Source of the DNA: Phymorhynchus buccinoides
Taxonomy: Eukaryota; Mollusca; Gastropoda; Neogastropoda; Raphitomidae
NCBI GenBank assembly: GCA_017654935.2
Contig: CM065682.1
Span: 41,699,725 to 41,763,724, forward strand
DNA: 64,000 bases
Direction of reading: 5' to 3'
Positions within the stretch are counted from its first letter, which is position 1; each line of letters starts with the position of its first letter. A program made the translations under genes and the position numbers. Below, one piece after another: positions 58,710 to 64,000 of this stretch. The notes under the pieces are model-generated. The model was not told where the DNA came from, ran no database searches, and saw only the letters and a program-made list of their open reading frames with translations.

Positions 58710-59530
58710 GACACACATACATCATATTCTCCGGCTGCATAGAAAGCTTATTCAATATTCCAATGACGGATAGTATTAACAAATACATCTTCCGGAATAA
58801 CAAAGTTTACCTCATAAAATACAGGCTCGCATCAAAAACAAATCTATATTATTAAATAGTTATAATGAAAAGCCTGACAATATAATACCAGATCGTTTTA
58901 TCTTCACAAACTACCGCTGCTAACTTATCACTTCTTACTTCTTAATCCCTAAGCGTGGATACAGCCTCTAATCTGAGATAATTATTTAACGGCGTGATAG
59001 TTTGATGTTCTAGATAGAACACCATTCAACAGGAATGACTTGGAGATGGCCGGGGTAGTCCCTACTCAAATGAAATGTAAACAACATAAAAAAAACAAGA
59101 AATGCTTTCACAGTTTTATTCCTAAATCTCATTCATGAAAAAATGTAATTCTCCTGCCCCGCAGTTCCTACTACAACACAAATCACACTGTTTCTTTTGA
59201 ATGGAACGAATCGTCCGCCTTTTTATTATTTTTCGTGTTTGTCCTTTTTTAACCCTTCCCGTACCCCGTGGGTGTGTTTGCACCCATACTTTTACTTTTT
59301 GCTTCATATTTTCAAAACCGTTCATTGAATCTTGCTGAAATTGTATGACTTTGTCCATGAAAGATTCGAGCATGTGCACGCCAAAACATCCAGCATGTTT
59401 GTTGAAAAACAAGCGAGTAAATAAACAAACAAACTCGTCGTTTAATGGAACGATTCGTCCATCCCACACCCACTCCACCCCACCCCACTTTTTCTTAATA
59501 GCGTTTTTTCGTCCATTTACCTTATATTAT

Positions 59531-59673
59531 CCTGGGCCTGTATTCACGTTGAGATAGCATGAACTTAGAAGCTCTTCCAATGTCCTATAAGATTTAATAG
59601 GACTTTTGGAAGGAGCTTCTAAGTTAGCATGATGCTAAGTCTCATGCTATCTCAACGTGAATACAGGCCCAGG
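59531..59673. mobile_element. Fold-back MITE, 143 bp, in palindrome 2 left arm
   Basis: Inverted ends 'cctgggcctgtattcacgtt' and 'aacgtgaatacaggcccagg' with further pairing through 'gagatagcatga' and 'cttagaagctc'. The mirror copy is at 62604-62746. No protein; superfamily unknown. Confidence 0.75.
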
Positions 59674-60156
59674 TTTTCTTTTTTTCCTCAGTCTGCTTTC
59701 CCAATCAGCATTTCTACCAGCTCAACACATCAAGATCAGCCTTATAAAAAAACAATCCGCGATAAACATCTCCATTACCATTATTCTTACATTCTATCAT
59801 TCCCATCTTCTCAAAGTCTTACTGCTGTTGCAGGGGGTGAAAGATCTACAGACAAGACCCGTCAGCAGAGATGTCAGGCTAAACAACGTGGCAAGCCATA
59901 TGAATGGATTTCAAGAACTGCTGTAGATTTGTGTAAGTGTGTTTGAAACGGACGGGCTCGCCATTTTGTTGAACTGAGATAATGAGCATCACAATCTGAA
60001 CATCATGGACAATTTTGCCCATTTTTCAGTATGCTTCGTTCAGTGTATTTCACAAAATGCAATATCACAAAAACAAACCGCGCTCTCATTGGAAGTACAT
60101 GTTGGATGTGCTTTGTTGATTGGCTCAGTAACATCACAAGCAGGATCGTTGCACAC

Positions 60157-60366
60157 ACATGCATACACACACGCACACACACGCACGCACGCACGCATGC
60201 ACGCAAACACACACACGCAACGCACGCACGCGAACGCGCCACACACTAACACACACCCAACAACAAAAGCACACACACACACACAAACACATAGCACACG
60301 GAAAGCACACACACACCTGCACACACGGAACGCACACGGAACGCACGCACTCACGTACACGCGCAC
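60157..60366 (+). repeat. (CA)n-rich tract, palindrome 2 left arm
   Basis: Irregular CA/CG-rich microsatellite. The corresponding right-arm tract (61928-62125) is about 10 bases shorter and has different interruptions. Confidence 0.85.
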
Positions 60367-60769
60367 ACAGAAAAAACGATAGGACGCACGCACTCACGGG
60401 TAACACCAGCGCGCAACACATGTGATGAAATGGGGAGAAAGAGAAAAACAAGGAGAGAAAGACAGAAGCCGACAGAAAGATAGTCAGATAAATGCACAGG
60501 TCCTAGTTTCAATTCATCATACTCTCGTACTAAATAGAACTAGAAGTACAAACACAGGGAGTAGGGGAGGGAGAGAGAGACAGACACAGACACATTACAT
60601 GAGTATACAAGGGCGTCGCCGAGCGGCAGAAATGTCACTTGCGAGCAATGCCCCGCACGAGTGTCACATCCTGACACAAAATTGCAAGGGATTCTGTCTT
60701 CTAGTTCACGAGATACAGTTTGGACAAGAAATATATAGCGCAAAGAGTGAAATTTCGGTTTTTATGGTC

Positions 60770-61600
60770 ACACTTCAAGGTCAAGGTCAGCCTGGCGATA
60801 ATTTATGCTGGGATGTTTTCTACTCTAGGGTATACAGTATCACACACAATATGAAGCGCCTCTGTCAAGCACAAATGTGGAAAATATGGCTTAAAACCCA
60901 ATTTGTAGACCCCTACCACTTTCAAGGCCTACCGATCTCCCGGACCGTGACCTTGACCGTGATTGGTATGCTACCATCAGAACGGGCATAAGCCAAAGTA
61001 TTTACATGCCAAATTTGAAGACTCTAACACCAACGGTGTGTGAGTTATGGCCCCTTAAAGATTTTCGGTTTTCAAGGTCATAAGACAAGGTCAAGGTCAC
61101 GACGGCGAGAAGTTTTGTGCAGATGCCTTCCACTCATGGTGACACAACAGCAGACAAAAACTTAAAAAAAAACTCATTTTGTGTGATGGTGTGTCACCAT
61201 GAGTGGAAGGCATCTGCACAAAATTGTCTCGCCGTTGTGACCTTGACTTTGGCGTACGACCTTGAAAACCGGAAAATCTTTCAGGGGCCATAACTCCCAC
61301 ACCGTTGGTGTTAGAGACTTCAAATTTGGCATGGGGGTACGTTGGCTTATGCCTGTTCTGATGGCGGCATGCCAATCAAGGTCAACGTCACGGTCCAGGA
61401 GCTCGGTAGGCCTTGAATGTGGTAGGGGTCTACAAACTGTGTTTTAAGCTTTAATTTCCACATTGGTGCTTGACAGAAGCGCTTCAGATTGTATGTGGTA
61501 CTGTATACCCTAGAGTAGAAAACATCCGATCATAAATCATCGCCATGCTGACCTTGGTCTTGACGTTTGAACTTGAAAACTGAATTTTCCTTCTTTGCGT
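60770..61600. repeat. AAGGTCA-rich repeats spanning the centre of palindrome 2
   Basis: Units with 'caaggtcaaggtca', 'gaccttgaccgtg' and 'ccaaatttgaagactctaac' run inward from both sides. The unpaired loop is about 61146-61189 ('aacagcagacaaaaac...'). The family is the one seen at 49100-50100. Confidence 0.7.
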
Positions 61601-63559
61601 TATGTGTTTCTTCTTCAAGCTGTAGCTCGTGAACTAAAAGACAGAATCCCTTGCAAGTTTGTGTCAGGATGTGTGTCGCAAGTGCGTGGCATTGCTGGTG
61701 ACTGACATTTCTGCCGCCTCGGCGACGCCCTTGTTTGACATGTAAGGTGTCATGTGTCTGTCTCTATCTCCCTCCCCGACTCCCTGTGTTTGTATTTTTT
61801 CCATTCCTAGGTTTATATGTTTTAGTACGAGAGTATGATGAATTTGAACTAGGACATGTGCATTTATCTGACTATCTTTCTGTCGGCTTCTGTCTTTCTA
61901 TCCTTGTTTTTCTCTTCCTCCCCATGTGTGCGCGTGTAAGTGAGTGCGTGCGTTGCGTCGTGTGTGTGTGTGTGTGTGTGCGTGTGTGTGTGCGTGTGTG
62001 TGTATGTGTGTGTGTGTGTGTATGCGTACATGTATGCGTGTGTGTGTTGCGTTTTTGTTTGTGTGTGTGTGTGTTTGCGTGCGTGCGTGCACGCGCGCGC
62101 GTGTGTGTATGTATGCATGTGTGTGCAACGATCCTGCTTGTGATGTTACTGAGCCAATCAACAAAGCACATCCAACATGTACTTCCAATGAGAGCGCGGT
62201 TTGTTTTTGTGATATTGCATTTTGTGAAATACACTGAACGAAGCATACTGAAAAATGGGCAAAATTGTCCATGATGTTCAGATTGTGATGCTCATTATCT
62301 CAGTTCAACAAAATGGCGAGCCCGTCCGTTTCAAACACACTTACACAAATCTACAGCAGTTCTTGAAATCCATTCATATGGCTTGCCACGTTGTTTAGCC
62401 TGACATCTCTGCTGACGGGTCTTGTCTGTAGATCTTTCACCCCCTGCAACAGCAGTAAGACTTTGAGAAGATGGGAATGATAGAATGTAAGAATAATGGT
62501 AATGGAGATGTTTATCGCGGATTGTTTTTTTATAAGGCTGATCTTGATGTGTTGAGCTGGTAGAAATGCTGATTGGGAAAGCAGACTGAGGAAAAAAAGA
62601 AAACCTGGGCCTGTATTCACGTTGAGATAGCATGAGACTTAGCATCATGCTAACTTAGAAGCTCTTCCAAAAGTCCTATTAAATCTTATAGGACTTTTGG
62701 AAGAGCTTCTAAGTTCATGCTATCTCAACGTGAATACAGGCCCAGGATAATATAAGTAAATGGACGAAAAACGCTATTAAGAAAAAGTGGGGTGGGGGTG
62801 GAGGTGGGGATGGACGAATCGTTCCATTAAACGACGACTTTGTCGTTTATTTACTCGCTTGTTTTTCAACAAACATGCTGGATGTTTTGGCGTGCACATG
62901 CTCGAATCTTTCATGGACAAAGTCATAAAATTTCAGCAAGATTCAATGAACGGTTTTGAAAATATGAAGCAAAAAGTAAAAGTATGGGTGCAAACACACC
63001 CACGGGGTACGGGAAGGGTTAAAACGGACAAACACGAAAAATAATAAAAAGGCGGACGATTCGTTCCATTCAAAAGAAACAGTGTGATTTGTGTTGTAGT
63101 AGGAACTGCGGGGCAGGAGAATTACATTTTTTCATGAATGAGATTTAGGAATAAAACTGTGAAAGCATTTCTTGTTTTTTTTATGTTGTTTACATTTCAT
63201 TTGAGTAGGGACTACCCCGGCCATCTCCAAGTCATTCCTGTTGAATGGTGTTCTATCTAGAACATCAAACTATCACGCCGTTAAATAATTATCTCAGATT
63301 AGAGGCTGTATCCACGCTTAGGGATTAAGAAGTAAGAAGTGATAAGTTAGCAGCGGTAGTTTGTGAAGATAAAACGATCTGGTATTATATTGTCAGGCTT
63401 TTCATTATAACTATTTAATAATATAAATTTGTTTTTGATGCGAGCCTGTATTTTATGAGGTAAACTTTGTTATTCCGGAAGATGTATTTGTTAATACTAT
63501 CCGTCATTGGAATATTGAATAAGCTTTCTATGCAGCCGGAGAATATGATGTATGTGTGT

Positions 63560-63615
<56 letters not shown>

Positions 63616-64000
63616 GCGTGCGTGCGCGTGTGCGTGCGTTGTGTGTGTGTGTGTGCGTGTGCGTGTGTGTGTGTGTGCGTGCGTGTGTGCGTGCGCGCGC
63701 GCGTGTGTGATATCTACTTGTATGCGGCTGTTTATGTTATTGTGTACGTGTGTGTGGTTGTCTGTCTGGTATCATTATTAGCCAGCAATGAGGGAGGGTG
63801 GCTTGGGGTAAAGGGGCTAAAACTCTGTAGCGAAAGGGTGAGAAAATATCTTTACAGCTAATCTTGATAACGATTATTAAACTCAGTATGCGTTCTAAGG
63901 AGTTTTAATGGAAAAGACCCTATAACTACTCAAACGGAGCTCTATCTTCAAACCATAAATTACATAGCAAAGCAGCAAAAACCGCAATTTTCCAGAGTAA
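61190..64000 (-). repeat. Right arm of large palindrome 2, cut by the window end
   Basis: Mirror of 58263-61145, with the same order of elements reversed: AAGGTCA repeats, CA/GT tract, MITE at 62604-62746, GT tract at 63553-63708. The last bases of the window still pair with 58263 onward, so the arm continues outside. Confidence 0.9.
62604..62746. mobile_element. Fold-back MITE, 143 bp, in palindrome 2 right arm
   Basis: Mirror of 59531-59673 with very few differences, at the same insertion point. The insertion therefore predates the inverted duplication, or both derive from one locus. Confidence 0.75.

Larger units (their letters stand above)
58263..61145 (+). repeat. Left arm of large palindrome 2
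   Basis: It pairs in reverse orientation with 61190-64000; coordinate sums are about 122265-122280. Frames at 59629-59946 and 62331-62648 are identical in 105 codons. Inner parts (60150-61140) match less well (roughly 85%). The arm contains a CA tract, a MITE at 59531 and AAGGTCA-type repeats at its inner end. Its outer limit cannot be set because the partner leaves the window. Confidence 0.9.

Noticed and set aside
59122..59478. 118-codon minus-strand frame with partner at 62787-63044
   Set aside because: The partner is the mirror arm and loses the frame after 85 codons. The peptide shows no family, and the region contains a repeat terminus (ttaacccttcccgtacc).
60422..60991. 189-codon frame, among the longest in the window
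   Set aside because: It runs through the AAGGTCA-type interspersed repeat. The mirror copy is full of stops and the peptide is unlike any protein.

Overview
This is eukaryotic, non-coding-rich DNA from an invertebrate, most likely a mollusc and probably a marine gastropod. The evidence is GT-AG introns, long (GT)n, (CT)n and poly-G tracts, several families of non-LTR retrotransposons ending in short tandem tails, tRNA-like SINEs, many fold-back MITEs and degenerate TTAGGG repeats. The animal assignment is firm, mollusc is likely, and the species is unknown. There are two 500-N placeholder gaps (5628-6127 and 38399-38898). Almost all long open frames here are read through repeats and are not genes.

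Layout. 1-5627: a retroposon tail, an RPL3 pseudogene fragment on the minus strand (about 2898-3023), and the first two coding exons of a claudin/PMP22-like tetraspan gene (3551-3731, 4281-4430), which then runs into a gap. 6128-32684: a giant inverted repeat (palindrome 1). Its two arms of about 13 kb face each other around a spacer of about 0.4 kb near 19.03-19.44 kb. The arms are built of 30-bp and 45-bp minisatellites, degenerate 1-kb direct repeats, SINEs and piggyBac-type MITEs. 32.7-33.7 kb: a further copy of an arm segment carrying a clean 215-bp MITE at a TA site. 34-38.4 kb: T/C-rich sequence with a noisy 34-bp tandem array and no recognised gene. 39.29-44.26 kb: parts of a PLAAT/LRAT-type phospholipase/acyltransferase gene, with a frameshift in one exon and a LINE plus long microsatellites in its intron. 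44.9-48 kb: LINE 3' ends and microsatellites. 48.7-51.2 kb: two ancient interspersed repeat families. 52.4 kb: an interstitial telomere-like tract. 53.0-54.5 kb: a minus-strand LINE. 54.7-55.9 kb: a 1.2-kb element with long inverted ends made of short perfect dyads. 56.7 kb: a fold-back hairpin. 57.65 kb: one plausible terminal exon. 58.26-64.0 kb: a second large palindrome centred at about 61.17 kb, whose right arm leaves the window.

The two or three protein-coding genes have no visible functional link. What stands out is the architecture: two large near-identical palindromes within 64 kb. Both are less alike close to their centres than in their outer arms, and palindrome 1 has arm-specific insertions. 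They could be genuine inverted duplications kept alike by gene conversion, or assembly joins of two haplotypes or of fold-back reads. The sequence alone cannot settle this, but the arm-specific segments argue against a simple copy of a single read.
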